A program made the position numbers and the translations under genes. From an uncultured Burkholderiales bacterium (GTDB lineage Bacteria > Pseudomonadota > Gammaproteobacteria > Burkholderiales > Thiobacillaceae): 64,000 nucleotides of DNA. The notes under the pieces are model-generated. The model saw only the letters and a list, made by a program, of their open reading frames with translations, ran no database searches and had not been told where the DNA came from. The stretch lies in the NCBI GenBank assembly GCA_937949525.1, contig CALEDT010000002.1, positions 31,312 to 95,311 of the forward strand, written 5' to 3'. This document shows, piece by piece, positions 22,387-32,394 of this stretch. How positions within the stretch are numbered: position 1 is the first letter of the stretch; every line of letters begins with the position of its first letter.

Positions 22387-24672
22387 TCAGCGCCCGGTGG
22401 ACTGGAACGCGGCCCAGAAGTAAGGCGCGTGGCCGGCGCGCAGCATGGCCACCTGTGCGCTGCGCAACGCCTCGGCCGGCTCGTGCGTGCCCAGGCCGGC
22501 ATAGAAGCGGCGCATCAGGTCGGCGGTGGCGAGATCATCCACCGGCCACAGGCTGGCGACCACGTTGCGCGCGCCGGCGAACAGAAAACCGCGGATCAGG
22601 CCGATCACATCGTCGCCGCTCATGACCGCACCCAAGCCGGTCTCGCAGGCACTGAGCGTGACCAGCTCGGCATCCAATGCCAATCCGTACAGTTCGTCGA
22701 CGCTCAGTCGGCCGTCGTTCTCGGCGTCCGCCGCCAGCAACAAGCCCGAGCGCAAGGGCTGTTCCGCGGAAAAGTGGCCGTGCGTGGCGAAATGCAGCCA
22801 GGCATGACGCGCGGCGCGCGCGCGAAACGCCGTTTCGCTGGCCTCGGCCCGGATCAGCAGCGTACTGCCCGGCATGCCGGCGACGATGGCGCGCGCTTCC
22901 TGTTCCGCGTGCGGCAGATCCAGGCGCCGACTGCCCAGGTCCGGATTGGCCAGCACCAGCGCCCCCGCGGGCGTCCTGTCCGCCCGGCGTGGCGCGAGGA
23001 ACCGCAGCAGGCTGGCGCTGGGCAGGATGGCGAAGGCGACGCGCTCCACCAGATGCCGCTGCCCGTCATGCAGTGCGGCGAACGGCAGATAGTGCAGCGG
23101 GCCATGCGGTACCAGATACAGCTTGCGCACGTCGTCGCCCGGCTCTACCGGACCGAGCAGACGCCGGTACAGCGCCTGCGCGCGCGGCAGCACGTCCGCC
23201 GCCTGATCGGCGATGGCCTGGCGCAAGCCGCGGATGTCATTGGCCAGATCACCGGCCGCATTGCGCACCACCCGCAGATCGCGGGCGGACACCAGAAACG
23301 CCAGCAGTTCATCGCCATCGACATGGTAGGCCAGCAGGCGCTCGTCCGGCGCCAGCATCGCTTGCAGTTCGGCCAGCGACAGCGTGGACACGGCGACGAG
23401 CGAAGCGATCTCCGGATCGATCTCGCGCAGCCGCGCGATCGTCTGCCCACCATCGCGCGGCTCCGACACGCCGGTCATCTGCCGGCGCGCGGCTTCTTCA
23501 GCGCTGCGCTGGGCCTGCAACAGGCGCGCGACCTCGGCCTGGCGCGCGCGCGGTCCCCAGTCCTGGCGGGCGGCGAGCAGATCGACCAGCGCGCGGGCGC
23601 GCGAACGCTCGACGTACTCGAAGGCATCGCGCTCGCGGCCGAGCCGAAGCAGCGTGCGGATCAGGCGCGCGTACACCTGCTGCTTGTCGCCGACGAAACC
23701 GATCTTGTTGGCCTCCGTGGCGATGCTGGCGCGTTGCGCCTCCAACACCTCGATGGCATGCGCGTAATGGCGCGCGGCCTCCGCGTCCTCACCGCGCTGT
23801 TCGGCGATGCGGCCACGGTCGAAACTGGCCATCCAGTAGATCTCGCCGTTCTGGCGCGTGCGCGGATGGGCCAGCAGCCGGTCCAGGCGAGCGGCCGCGG
23901 CGTCCACCTCACCCATGCCGAGCAGGGCGCGGCTCAGCATGTAGGCGCGCGGCAGTTCCTGCCACAGCCAGTTGCTTTCGCCGCGCAGCAGGGCGCCGCT
24001 GAACAGATCGTCGAGAAAAGCATCGAGCTTGAACGTGCGGTCGCTGCTGACCGCGTCGTAGGCCTGGCGATACTCGCCCAGCGCCATGTACACCCTGCCC
24101 TGTGCCAGCGCGCGCGTGGTCTTGTAGTCGTCCTTGAACAACGAGCGACCGATGCGGCCGATGGGCTCCAACTGCGCGCGCGCGGCCGCGTGGTCGCCGC
24201 GAAACGCGTGGGCGAGCGCCAGCGTGGCATGGCTGTCGATGGCGATCAGCGGCTCCAGGCCGGAGCGCGCCATCCAGTCGAGCGCGCGTTGCGCCTCGCC
24301 TGCCGCGAGGTCGTAACGCCCCAGATCGATCGCCGCCTCGGCCCGCATCAGCAGGATCGCCGGCATGGCATCGTCCAGACCGAACAGCACGCTTTCGCGA
24401 TCAGCCCGGGCGAACGTGGTCTCGAAACGGTCCAGGCAGGCTTGCAGACGGGCGTAATGCTTGGTCCGCGCATAGGCGTGGCACAGCATGTGCACTTCGC
24501 TGGCCGACAGGCGCTCCGGGCGCGCCACTGCCTCGGCCTGCTGGATCACCTGCTCGTACTGGCCGGCGGCGATCAGGCGCAACCACTGGTTGGCCTGGCG
24601 GCTGGCGTGCGCATGAACACTGGCCAAGGCCAGCAGCAACAGCAGCGCGATGGCGAAAATGCGGTTCGACAT
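22387..24672 (-). CDS. Secreted TPR plus CHAT-domain (caspase-like) protein
   Basis: Signal peptide MSNRIFAIALLLLLALASVHAHA; TPR-like repeats; C-terminal CHAT with HFATHGHF (His) and LVTLSACETGLG (Cys), GFLFAGARNVVASLWPVDD. Confidence 0.93.
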   Translation of the reverse strand: MSNRIFAIALLLLLALASVHAHASRQANQWLRLIAAGQYEQVIQQAEAVARPERLSASEVHMLCHAYARTKHYARLQACLDRFETTFARADRESVLFGLDDAMPAILLMRAEAAIDLGRYDLAAGEAQRALDWMARSGLEPLIAIDSHATLALAHAFRGDHAAARAQLEPIGRIGRSLFKDDYKTTRALAQGRVYMALGEYRQAYDAVSSDRTFKLDAFLDDLFSGALLRGESNWLWQELPRAYMLSRALLGMGEVDAAAARLDRLLAHPRTRQNGEIYWMASFDRGRIAEQRGEDAEAARHYAHAIEVLEAQRASIATEANKIGFVGDKQQVYARLIRTLLRLGRERDAFEYVERSRARALVDLLAARQDWGPRARQAEVARLLQAQRSAEEAARRQMTGVSEPRDGGQTIARLREIDPEIASLVAVSTLSLAELQAMLAPDERLLAYHVDGDELLAFLVSARDLRVVRNAAGDLANDIRGLRQAIADQAADVLPRAQALYRRLLGPVEPGDDVRKLYLVPHGPLHYLPFAALHDGQRHLVERVAFAILPSASLLRFLAPRRADRTPAGALVLANPDLGSRRLDLPHAEQEARAIVAGMPGSTLLIRAEASETAFRARAARHAWLHFATHGHFSAEQPLRSGLLLAADAENDGRLSVDELYGLALDAELVTLSACETGLGAVMSGDDVIGLIRGFLFAGARNVVASLWPVDDLATADLMRRFYAGLGTHEPAEALRSAQVAMLRAGHAPYFWAAFQSTGR

Positions 24673-24743
24673 GCCGGCAAGCTTACCTCAGCGTACCGGC
24701 AGATTGCTTACGCCATTCTCCGGTACCGGCATCGCTTCCGGAT

Positions 24744-26195
24744 TCACAGCACCTCGCCGTGCCAGCCCAGGGGTGACAGCCCGCGCGCCATCGCGCCCGC
24801 CTCCAGCGCGCGCAGCAAGTCATGCGGTCCGACCGCGTACAGATCGGTATGGGCCAGATCGCCATGATCGGCCAGCAGGCGTTCCACCAGCCCGGCCGGA
24901 TCGTGCGCGCCGTCGATCGGGTGGTAATGGAAGTTGTCCATCGCATCGGCCCAGGAACGGCAAAGGTTGTCCAGGTAATGCCCGGTTTCGCCCGCCACCC
25001 AGTACAGATGCATGGCATCGGCGATCTCCAGCGACATGGCGTGCTGGATCAGGCTCTGGATCGGCGCGAAACCGTGTTCCCAGGCGACGAACAGGGCCGG
25101 ACGGCGCGATTCGATGTTGTAGACGAAGCCGCCGAACGGCCCTTCGATGGTGACCGTGTCCTCCTTGGCCAGGCTGTCGAATGCCTTGCGCGTGAACGGC
25201 CGGTTGTCGCGGCGGATGTGCAAGGTGATCTGGCGGTCCTCGCACGGACAACTGGCGATGTGATACTCGCCGGCGATGCCGTCGGCGGCGAGGCGCACGC
25301 GCTGCCCGGCCAGGAAGCGCAAACGCTGGCTGCGCGGGGTGGTGAGATGCAGCGCGACGATGCGTTCGCCCAGCCGTTCCACCGCCTTGACCCGCGCCGG
25401 GATGCGCTGCTGCGGGATGTCGGCGGCACCGGCCACGGCGGCCTCGATCACCACGTCGGTCACGGCCGTGTAGGAACACAGCAGGAAATCGCCGTTGGCC
25501 TTGTCCTGCTCGCGGAAAGTGAAATCGTGCGGGTGCACCCTGCGCAACTGGCCGGACACCAGGCGCGCGCGACATTCGCCACAGTTGCCGTTGCTGCAGC
25601 CGTAATTGAGCGGCAGACCGACGCGCAGCGCGGCCTCCAGCAGCGTATCGTTGCCCTCCACCAGGAATTCGTGACCGGACGGCTGAACCGTGACTTGAGC
25701 GGACATGATGCGCATCACACTTTCGTGGGCCAGCAGCGATTCCGCCCGTTCGGCTTCCTTGGGGGCCGCGTCGAGCTCGCGTTTGAGCCATAGTTTCACT
25801 CCGGCCACGGCCTCGTAGAGCGCCGGGCCGCCCCGGTCGGCCAGATCGTCCAGTTTGTCGTTGAGGAAGCGCAGCACCTCGTCGTAATGCAGCAGCAGCG
25901 TCTTGGCCGCGGCGAATTCCCGGCCCATCTCGAACAGCCGTTCGGCCAACACTTCCTTGTCCGGCAGCGCGCGTTCGTAGATGCGCTTGCCGTATGCCTT
26001 TTCCTTGATCTCCTGCACCCGTTTGAACTCGCCGTCGTCCTCCCAGCTCACGTCGGGGAAGACACGCAGCAGTTCGTTCATGTCCACCATGCCATCGAAG
26101 GTGGCCAGTTCGCCGTCATGGATCATGCGCTGGATGCTCGCGCGCGATTGCCCGACCAGGCGGGCGACACGGGACAGAGGAAGGTAATGCGCCAT
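24744..26195 (-). CDS. Fusion: N-terminal HTH/excisionase-like domain, helical middle, 2Fe-2S ferredoxin, FNR-like FAD/NAD module
   Basis: MAHYLPLSRVARLVGQSRASIQRMIHDGELATFDGMVDMNELLRVFPD (HTH); NYGCSNGNCGECRARL...LLCSYTA (Cx4Cx2C...C); reductase-like C-terminus EGPFGGFVYNIESRRPALFVAWEHGFAPIQSLIQ; start at 26195. Confidence 0.85.
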   Translation of the reverse strand: MAHYLPLSRVARLVGQSRASIQRMIHDGELATFDGMVDMNELLRVFPDVSWEDDGEFKRVQEIKEKAYGKRIYERALPDKEVLAERLFEMGREFAAAKTLLLHYDEVLRFLNDKLDDLADRGGPALYEAVAGVKLWLKRELDAAPKEAERAESLLAHESVMRIMSAQVTVQPSGHEFLVEGNDTLLEAALRVGLPLNYGCSNGNCGECRARLVSGQLRRVHPHDFTFREQDKANGDFLLCSYTAVTDVVIEAAVAGAADIPQQRIPARVKAVERLGERIVALHLTTPRSQRLRFLAGQRVRLAADGIAGEYHIASCPCEDRQITLHIRRDNRPFTRKAFDSLAKEDTVTIEGPFGGFVYNIESRRPALFVAWEHGFAPIQSLIQHAMSLEIADAMHLYWVAGETGHYLDNLCRSWADAMDNFHYHPIDGAHDPAGLVERLLADHGDLAHTDLYAVGPHDLLRALEAGAMARGLSPLGWHGEVL

Positions 26196-26254
26196 GGCAC
26201 GCATGTTAGTCGCGCGCGTGAGCGATACCAAACAGCGCCCTGTAATATTCGCAC

Positions 26255-27964
26255 ATGCTGAATCTGGTCCTGCGCCACGCCTCCCCGGCCGCCGCACGCG
26301 CGCTGGTCGACGCCGGCCATCCTCCGCTGCTCGCGCGCCTGCTGGCGGCGCGCGGTGCCACGGTCGACGATCTGAAGACGCGGCTGGATGAACTGCTGCC
26401 TTTCACCGCGCTGCTGCATGCCGATGCGGCCGCGGCGCGCCTGGCCGACGCGATCGCGCGTGGCAGTCGTCTGTTGGTGGTGGGCGACTACGATGCCGAC
26501 GGCGCCACCGCCACCGCGGTCGCGGTGCAGGGGCTGCGGGCGTTCGGCGCCGACGTCGACTATCTGGTGCCCAATCGGTTCGAGTACGGCTACGGCCTGT
26601 CGCCGGAGATCGTCGCGCTGGCCGCCGATCGCCGTCCCGACGTGTTGATCACTGTCGACAACGGCATCGCCGCGCACGCCGGTATCGAGGCGGCGCGCGC
26701 GCGCGGCATCGAGGTGCTGGTCACCGATCACCACCTGCCCGGCGACAGCCTGCCCGATGCGTTGATCGTCAACCCCAACCAGCCCGGCTGTCCCTTTCCC
26801 AGCAAGCATCTGGCCGGCGTGGGCGTGATGTTCTACGTGCTGATGGCGTTGCGCGCCGAACTGCGACGTCGCGGGCGTTTCGATGCGTTGTCCCAGCCCA
26901 ACCTGGCGCGCCTGCTCGATCTGGTCGCACTGGGTACGGTCGCCGACGTGGTGCGCCTGGATGCCAACAACCGTCTGCTGGTGGCGCAGGGGCTGACGCG
27001 CATGCGCAACGGTCATGCCCGGCCGGGCATCCAGGCGCTGTTCACGGCTGCGGGCCGCCGCATCGAGCGCGCCAGCGCGGAAGACCTCGGCTACGTCATC
27101 GGTCCGCGCTTGAACGCCGCCGGCCGGCTGGCCGACATGAGCATCGGCATCGAATGCCTGTTGGCCGAGGCCATCGACGCGGCGCTGCCGCTGGCGCGCG
27201 AACTCGACCGGCTCAACCGGGAGCGGCGCGAGATCGAGAGCGACATGCAGGCGCAGGCGCTGGCACTGCTCGACGGTGTGACCGTGGCCGATGGCGCCAG
27301 CCTGACGCTGTTCGACCCGGCCTGGCACCAGGGCGTGATCGGCCTGCTCGCCTCGCGTCTGCGCGAGCGTCATCACCGGCCGGTGATCGTGTTCGCCGAC
27401 GGCGGCGACGGCCTGCTGAAGGGATCGGGCCGCGCCATTCCCGGCCTGCACCTGCGCGATGCGCTGGACCGCGTCGACCGGCTCGCACCCGGGCTGATCC
27501 TGCGTTTCGGCGGGCATGCGGCGGCGGCCGGCCTGACCCTGCCGCGCGCGCGGCTGGACGAGTTCGCCACGTTGTTCGAGGCGGTCGCGCGCGACAGTCT
27601 TTCGGCCGCCGATCTGACGCGCTCGATCGAGACCGACGGCCCGCTGGCGCCGGCGGAGTGCACGCTGCGCGACGCAGAGGCGCTGCGCGACACGGTATGG
27701 GGACAGGGCTTCCCGCCCCCCCTGTTCAGCGGCGAGTTCGTGGTCGAAAGCCAGCGTCTGGTCGGTGACCGGCACCTGAAGCTGCGCCTGGCCGGTGACG
27801 GGCTGGCCGCGGATGCCATGCTGTTCTTCCATGACACGCCGCTGCCGCGGCGCATCCAGGCGGCCTACCGTATGGAAGTGAACGAATGGAATGGTACGCG
27901 CACACCGCAGTTCCAGGTCACGCACTGGAGCGACGCGTGCCCGCCCGGCACGGCTGACCGCTGA
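26255..27964 (+). CDS. recJ: Single-stranded-DNA-specific exonuclease RecJ
   Basis: LLVVGDYDADGATATAVAVQGL (DYDADG); DVLITVDNGIAAHAG; LVTDHHLPGD; DLVALGTVADVVRLD; FGGHAAAAGLTL (GGH-AAAG). Confidence 0.97.
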   Translation: MLNLVLRHASPAAARALVDAGHPPLLARLLAARGATVDDLKTRLDELLPFTALLHADAAAARLADAIARGSRLLVVGDYDADGATATAVAVQGLRAFGADVDYLVPNRFEYGYGLSPEIVALAADRRPDVLITVDNGIAAHAGIEAARARGIEVLVTDHHLPGDSLPDALIVNPNQPGCPFPSKHLAGVGVMFYVLMALRAELRRRGRFDALSQPNLARLLDLVALGTVADVVRLDANNRLLVAQGLTRMRNGHARPGIQALFTAAGRRIERASAEDLGYVIGPRLNAAGRLADMSIGIECLLAEAIDAALPLARELDRLNRERREIESDMQAQALALLDGVTVADGASLTLFDPAWHQGVIGLLASRLRERHHRPVIVFADGGDGLLKGSGRAIPGLHLRDALDRVDRLAPGLILRFGGHAAAAGLTLPRARLDEFATLFEAVARDSLSAADLTRSIETDGPLAPAECTLRDAEALRDTVWGQGFPPPLFSGEFVVESQRLVGDRHLKLRLAGDGLAADAMLFFHDTPLPRRIQAAYRMEVNEWNGTRTPQFQVTHWSDACPPGTADR

Positions 27965-27971
27965 GCGACGT

Positions 27972-29420
27972 TCAGCGCGCCCCGGTCAGGCGCGTCTGCA
28001 GCAGATTGCGCAGGGTCGCCAGTGTGGCCAGCTCCGCCTTGGTCAGCTTGACGTCGTCGTGCTGCTGGCCGAACAGCAGGCCCAGCGCGTTGCCATCGGC
28101 GGCGGTCATGGGCAACAGGAAAAACGGGTGCAGAGCGTGCGCGCGTATCCATGCCGGCAGATGCGGCGCGATCTCGCCGTCGCGCGGATTGTCGATGTAG
28201 ATGTCCGCGCGCTTGGCCAGCGCGATGTGCGCCAGATCGCGCGCGAACTGCGCCGGTATGACGAGACCGGCCAGCGCGTTGGGTTCGCGCGCGGCCAGCG
28301 TGGCGCGCACGCGGTACACCCGCTGGGCATCGTCGAGCAGGAACACGGCGGCACGGGCGAGTTCCAACGCCCGGAACATCACCTCCACCACCATGCCGGC
28401 GATGTCGGCGGGTGTACCACCCTGTTCGATGGCCGCACGCACTTCGGCCTCACCATCGCGCAGCTTGTCCAGTGCCGACGGCGCGGTCGCAGGCAACCGC
28501 GCCTCGGCCGGTGCTGCAGGGGTGGTCGACAGCAGCATGCTGGCCCCCGGCTCCTTCAGCGCCGCCTGGGTGGCCGCCATCAGTTCCTCGCGCGCCAGCC
28601 CCAGACGGTCGGCGAAACGAACCGCCAGGCGCTCCTGCAGCTTCTGCTTGATGTCCTCGCTGGCGCTGGTCGACAGCACCGACGCGGAACTGTCGGCATA
28701 GCGGGTGATCGCCAGCAGCCAATCCTCCACGCCATCGACCTGATCGTCCTGTTCGCCACGCAGGGTCAGCACGATCCTTGCCGGCAGCCGCCAGTGCCGC
28801 GCCACGCTGGCGCCAAGCTGCTCCAGCGTCAGGCCGAGCACGTCGCGCGCGGCGGCCACCTCATCGCGCCCGGACTGCACGAGCTGCTGGATACGCGTCC
28901 ATTCGTGCGGCAGATAGAACGCCGTCAGCAGGCGGCCGACGCGGTGCAGCAAGGTGCACACCACGCCCAGCTCGCCGTTGCTCACCTGCATCTTGGCGGT
29001 GACGTTGCCCGCCACCGCCCCGGCCATCAGGCTGTGCGCCAGTTGCCGGCGCGCGCTCAAGGACTGCGCATCCATGGCCTCCATCGAGCCGATCACCTTG
29101 GCGCCCAGCGCCAGATGGCCGACGGCCTCGAAGCCGAGCACCATGACGGCATGCGAGATGGTGGCGACGCTGCCGCCGATGGGCGCATACATCGCCGAAT
29201 TGGCCAGGCGCAACACCTTCTGGGTCAGCGACACGTCGGCCAGCACCGCGTTGACCAGCGGCGTGGTGTCCTCCGCGCCCACCTCCAGCGCTTCGATGAT
29301 GCGGGTGACCGAGTGCTCCAGCGCGGGGAAGCCGCCACCGGCGTTCATGCGCTCGATGACCCGGGCCAACAGCGCTTGATCGGTTTGCGCCTCGGTCGCG
29401 ATCACGGCGCCAGCCGCCAC
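27972..29420 (-). CDS. HDOD-domain protein with C-terminal GAF-like region
   Basis: PALEHSVTRIIEALEVGAEDTTPLVNAVLADVSLTQKVLRLANSAMYAPIGGSVATISHAVMVLGFEAVGHLAL, HDOD pattern. Confidence 0.85.
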   Translation of the reverse strand: MAAGAVIATEAQTDQALLARVIERMNAGGGFPALEHSVTRIIEALEVGAEDTTPLVNAVLADVSLTQKVLRLANSAMYAPIGGSVATISHAVMVLGFEAVGHLALGAKVIGSMEAMDAQSLSARRQLAHSLMAGAVAGNVTAKMQVSNGELGVVCTLLHRVGRLLTAFYLPHEWTRIQQLVQSGRDEVAAARDVLGLTLEQLGASVARHWRLPARIVLTLRGEQDDQVDGVEDWLLAITRYADSSASVLSTSASEDIKQKLQERLAVRFADRLGLAREELMAATQAALKEPGASMLLSTTPAAPAEARLPATAPSALDKLRDGEAEVRAAIEQGGTPADIAGMVVEVMFRALELARAAVFLLDDAQRVYRVRATLAAREPNALAGLVIPAQFARDLAHIALAKRADIYIDNPRDGEIAPHLPAWIRAHALHPFFLLPMTAADGNALGLLFGQQHDDVKLTKAELATLATLRNLLQTRLTGAR

Positions 29421-31096
29421 GCCCCCGCCTCCACCCGATCCTCGAACGTCTGCGGCGCCTCGGGACGCCCCAACAGATACCCCTGCATCAGCTCACAACC
29501 CTTGTCGCGTAACAGTGCATATTGTGTCTCGTTTTCCACGCCCTCGGCGACCACGCGCAGACCCAGCTCGCGCGCGAGACTGAGGATGGCAGCGACGATG
29601 GCCCGGTCGTTGCCGTCGCTTGCCAGATCGACCACGAAGGAACGGTCGATCTTCAGGCTGGACAGCGGAAAGCGCTTGAGATAGGCCAGCGAGGAATAGC
29701 CCGTGCCGAAGTCATCGACGGCGAAGTTCACGCCGCGTTCGCGCAGCCGGGACAACAGTTCCTGCGCACGTTCCGGCTCGCGCATCAGCATGCCCTCGGT
29801 CAGTTCCAGGGTCAGCAGTTCGGCGGGCAGCCCCGATTCGGCCAGCGCCCGCTCGACCACGCCGACGAGGTCGCCCTGGCGAAACTGGGCCGGCGACAGA
29901 TTCACGGACGCCTGCAAGCGTGCCTGCCAACGCTGGTTCCAGCGCGCGACCTGATGGCAACTCGCGCGCAGCGACCAGGCGCCGAGGAATGCGATCAGGC
30001 CGTTGGCCTCGGCCAGCGGAATGAACTCCGCCGGCGAGACGGCGCCGCCGTCGGCAGGGTGCCAGCGCATCAGCGCCTCGACCGCCACCACCGCCCCGGT
30101 CGCAGCCGAGACGATGGGCTGGTAATGCATCTCGAATTCGCCGTTGCGCACGGCGTCGTACATGCGTTCCTCCAGCATCAGGCGGCGCTCGGCCAGCGCG
30201 CCCCCCTCCGGTGCGTAGACGTGGCAACGGTTGCGCCCGGCCTGTTTGGCCAGCGACAGCGCGATACCGGCCTGTTTCAACAACACCTCGGCATCAGGGG
30301 CGTGCTCCGGAAACAGTGCGATGCCGACGCTCGCCGACAGGTGGGACTGGCCACGGCCGTGCTCGAACGGCCGTTGCATCGCCGCCAGCAGTTTGTGCGC
30401 CAGCGTGGACGCATCCTCGGCCGTGCGCATGCCGGGGAGTAACAACGCGAACTCGTCGCCACCGATGCGCGCCACGATGTCATCGCCACGCAGTGCGGTG
30501 CGCAGTCGCCGTGCCGACTCGCACAGGATCTGGTCGCCCAGTGCATGGCCCAGCGCGTCGTTGATCTTCTTGAAGCCGTCCAGGCCCACCAGCAATAGCG
30601 CGAAGCCGCCGCCGGCATCCCCGGTTTGGCCGATCGCGTGTCCCAGCATGCGCATCAGCTCGCCGCGATCCGCGAGGCCGGTGAGCGGATCGCGCGAACC
30701 GGCGCCACCCTCGGCCCGATCCAAGAGCGGGTCGAACTCCCAGGCCGCGAACAACAGCTCCGTCCGTCCTGCGGCCCCCGGCAGCGGCAGGATACGGCAC
30801 GTGACCCGGCGCTGCCCACCGTCGCCGGACTGGAAACGCAGGCTCAGAGCCTGCCGGGTGCCACCGTCAGCCGTGCGCACCAGCGCGGCGCGCAGCGCAT
30901 CGTGGTAGTCGATGCCGATATGCTGGAACAGATCGTGATCGGCATGCGCCTGGGGCGGCTCGGGGGCGCCAAGCCAGGCCAGACCGGCGGGCGGGACGAA
31001 CAGAAAACGCCCGTCCGGGGTCACCCGCGCCAGGAAATCCGCCAGCCGGTCGGCCAGCCGTTCACCCGTCGCGCCGGCGACGGGCCGTTTGCTCAT
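29402..31096 (-). CDS. GGDEF-EAL protein (putative bifunctional c-di-GMP enzyme); start MSKRPVAG at 31096
   Basis: DIVARIGGDEFALLL; VEALMRWHPADGG; DDFGTGYSSLAYLKRFPLSSLKIDRSFV; GVENETQ. Confidence 0.95.
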   Translation of the reverse strand: MSKRPVAGATGERLADRLADFLARVTPDGRFLFVPPAGLAWLGAPEPPQAHADHDLFQHIGIDYHDALRAALVRTADGGTRQALSLRFQSGDGGQRRVTCRILPLPGAAGRTELLFAAWEFDPLLDRAEGGAGSRDPLTGLADRGELMRMLGHAIGQTGDAGGGFALLLVGLDGFKKINDALGHALGDQILCESARRLRTALRGDDIVARIGGDEFALLLPGMRTAEDASTLAHKLLAAMQRPFEHGRGQSHLSASVGIALFPEHAPDAEVLLKQAGIALSLAKQAGRNRCHVYAPEGGALAERRLMLEERMYDAVRNGEFEMHYQPIVSAATGAVVAVEALMRWHPADGGAVSPAEFIPLAEANGLIAFLGAWSLRASCHQVARWNQRWQARLQASVNLSPAQFRQGDLVGVVERALAESGLPAELLTLELTEGMLMREPERAQELLSRLRERGVNFAVDDFGTGYSSLAYLKRFPLSSLKIDRSFVVDLASDGNDRAIVAAILSLARELGLRVVAEGVENETQYALLRDKGCELMQGYLLGRPEAPQTFEDRVEAGAWRLAP

Positions 31097-32394
31097 TTGA
31101 CGAATCCCCACCCTCGCAGGCGGCTGTAGGCATGCTGCGCCTGGCCACCCTGATTGGTCAGTTGCAGGTAGCGGAAATACTCCTGCGCGGCTCCACGGCG
31201 ATCCTGCATCTGCTCCAGCGCGTAGCCCTTCAGGAACACCGTATTGGGGTTGCCCGGCAGCAGGCGCTCGAACTCGCTGAACGCCGCCAGGGCCTGATCG
31301 GGCTGGCGTGTCTGCAGGAAGGCGACACCCGCCAGGTGATGCGCTTGCGCCTCGCTCGGATAGACCGCCTTGGCCTGGGCGAGATAAGGCTTGGCTTCCT
31401 CCGGACGCTTCATCGCCATCTGCGTCTTCGCCATCAGCACCAGACCGGTGTAGTCGTCCGGCGCCAGTTGCAGCGCGCGCCGCATGTGGCCATCGGCGGT
31501 TTCGAACTTCTTCTGGTTCAACATCGCCTCGCCCTTCTGCTGTTCGGCGATCGCCGGCCGCAGCTTGCGCAGGCGGACGGTATTGTCCATGTAACGCTCG
31601 CGCTGGCGCGGGCGGCGCGCCGCTTCGGCATGCGTGGTGGCCAGCGCCCGGCGGGTGTTGTCCAGACGTTCCGAACTCATCGGGTGCGTCGAGAACATCA
31701 GTTCCAGCGCATTGGGCTTCTCGCGCGCCTGACTGTTGAGCATGGTCATCAGATCCTCCATGCCCGCCGGGTTGTGCCCGGAGCGCGCCATGTATTCGAG
31801 TCCCAGCGCATCGGCCTCGCGCTCGTTGTCGCGGCTGTAGTGCGCCAGTAGCGCACCGCCGCCGATGTTGCCGATCATCTGCGCCAGCGCGCCGTATTGC
31901 GGCTGCCGGTCCGCGGCGGCGATGCTGATGCCGGCCACCACAGCTTCCAGCAGTGTGCCCTTGGCCTGGCGTTCGGCGTGATGGCGCGCGTTGACATGGC
32001 CCAGTTCGTGGCCCAGCAGCGCCGCCAGTTCGTCCTCGCTCTGCATCTCCAGCAGGATGCCGCGCGTGGCCGCGATGGTCCCGCCCGGAAAGGCGTAGGC
32101 GTTGACATAGTTGGCATTGACCACGTTGACGTTGTAGGGCATGTCCGGGCGATGCGTGCGCGCCGCCATGTCCTTGCCCAGTGCGCCGACATAGCGGTTC
32201 AGCTCGGTGTCCCGGGTGATGCCGTAGTCCTCCGACAACTGGTGCGGCGAGTGCTGGCGATCCAGCGCGATCTCCTGCTCCTTGCTCATCATCACGAAAG
32301 TCGTCCGGCCGGTGACCGGATCCGTGGCGCAGCCGGTCAACCAAATGGACGCGCCCAGGCCAGGAAGCGTCCAGATGAAATCTCGTCTATTCAT
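31093..32394 (-). CDS. M48-family metallopeptidase, TPR C-terminus, lipoprotein (BepA/LoiP-like)
   Basis: [25 protein letters not shown] (RR signal plus lipobox); [17 protein letters not shown] (HExxH form HELGH); [13 protein letters not shown]-terminal TPRs. Confidence 0.92.
   Translation of the reverse strand: MNRRDFIWTLPGLGASIWLTGCATDPVTGRTTFVMMSKEQEIALDRQHSPHQLSEDYGITRDTELNRYVGALGKDMAARTHRPDMPYNVNVVNANYVNAYAFPGGTIAATRGILLEMQSEDELAALLGHELGHVNARHHAERQAKGTLLEAVVAGISIAAADRQPQYGALAQMIGNIGGGALLAHYSRDNEREADALGLEYMARSGHNPAGMEDLMTMLNSQAREKPNALELMFSTHPMSSERLDNTRRALATTHAEAARRPRQRERYMDNTVRLRKLRPAIAEQQKGEAMLNQKKFETADGHMRRALQLAPDDYTGLVLMAKTQMAMKRPEEAKPYLAQAKAVYPSEAQAHHLAGVAFLQTRQPDQALAAFSEFERLLPGNPNTVFLKGYALEQMQDRRGAAQEYFRYLQLTNQGGQAQHAYSRLRGWGFVK

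Noticed and set aside
22372-24867. 831-aa plus-strand ORF
   Set aside because: Antisense to the CHAT gene, which has a signal peptide and clear motifs; shadow ORF
26123-27925. 600-aa minus-strand ORF
   Set aside because: Antisense to recJ, whose DHH/DHHA1 motifs are clear
29402-32344. Single 980-aa ORF as one gene
   Set aside because: N-terminal third is an out-of-frame reading of the M48 peptidase gene; the real GGDEF-EAL gene starts at 31096 (MSKRPVAG) overlapping the M48 stop
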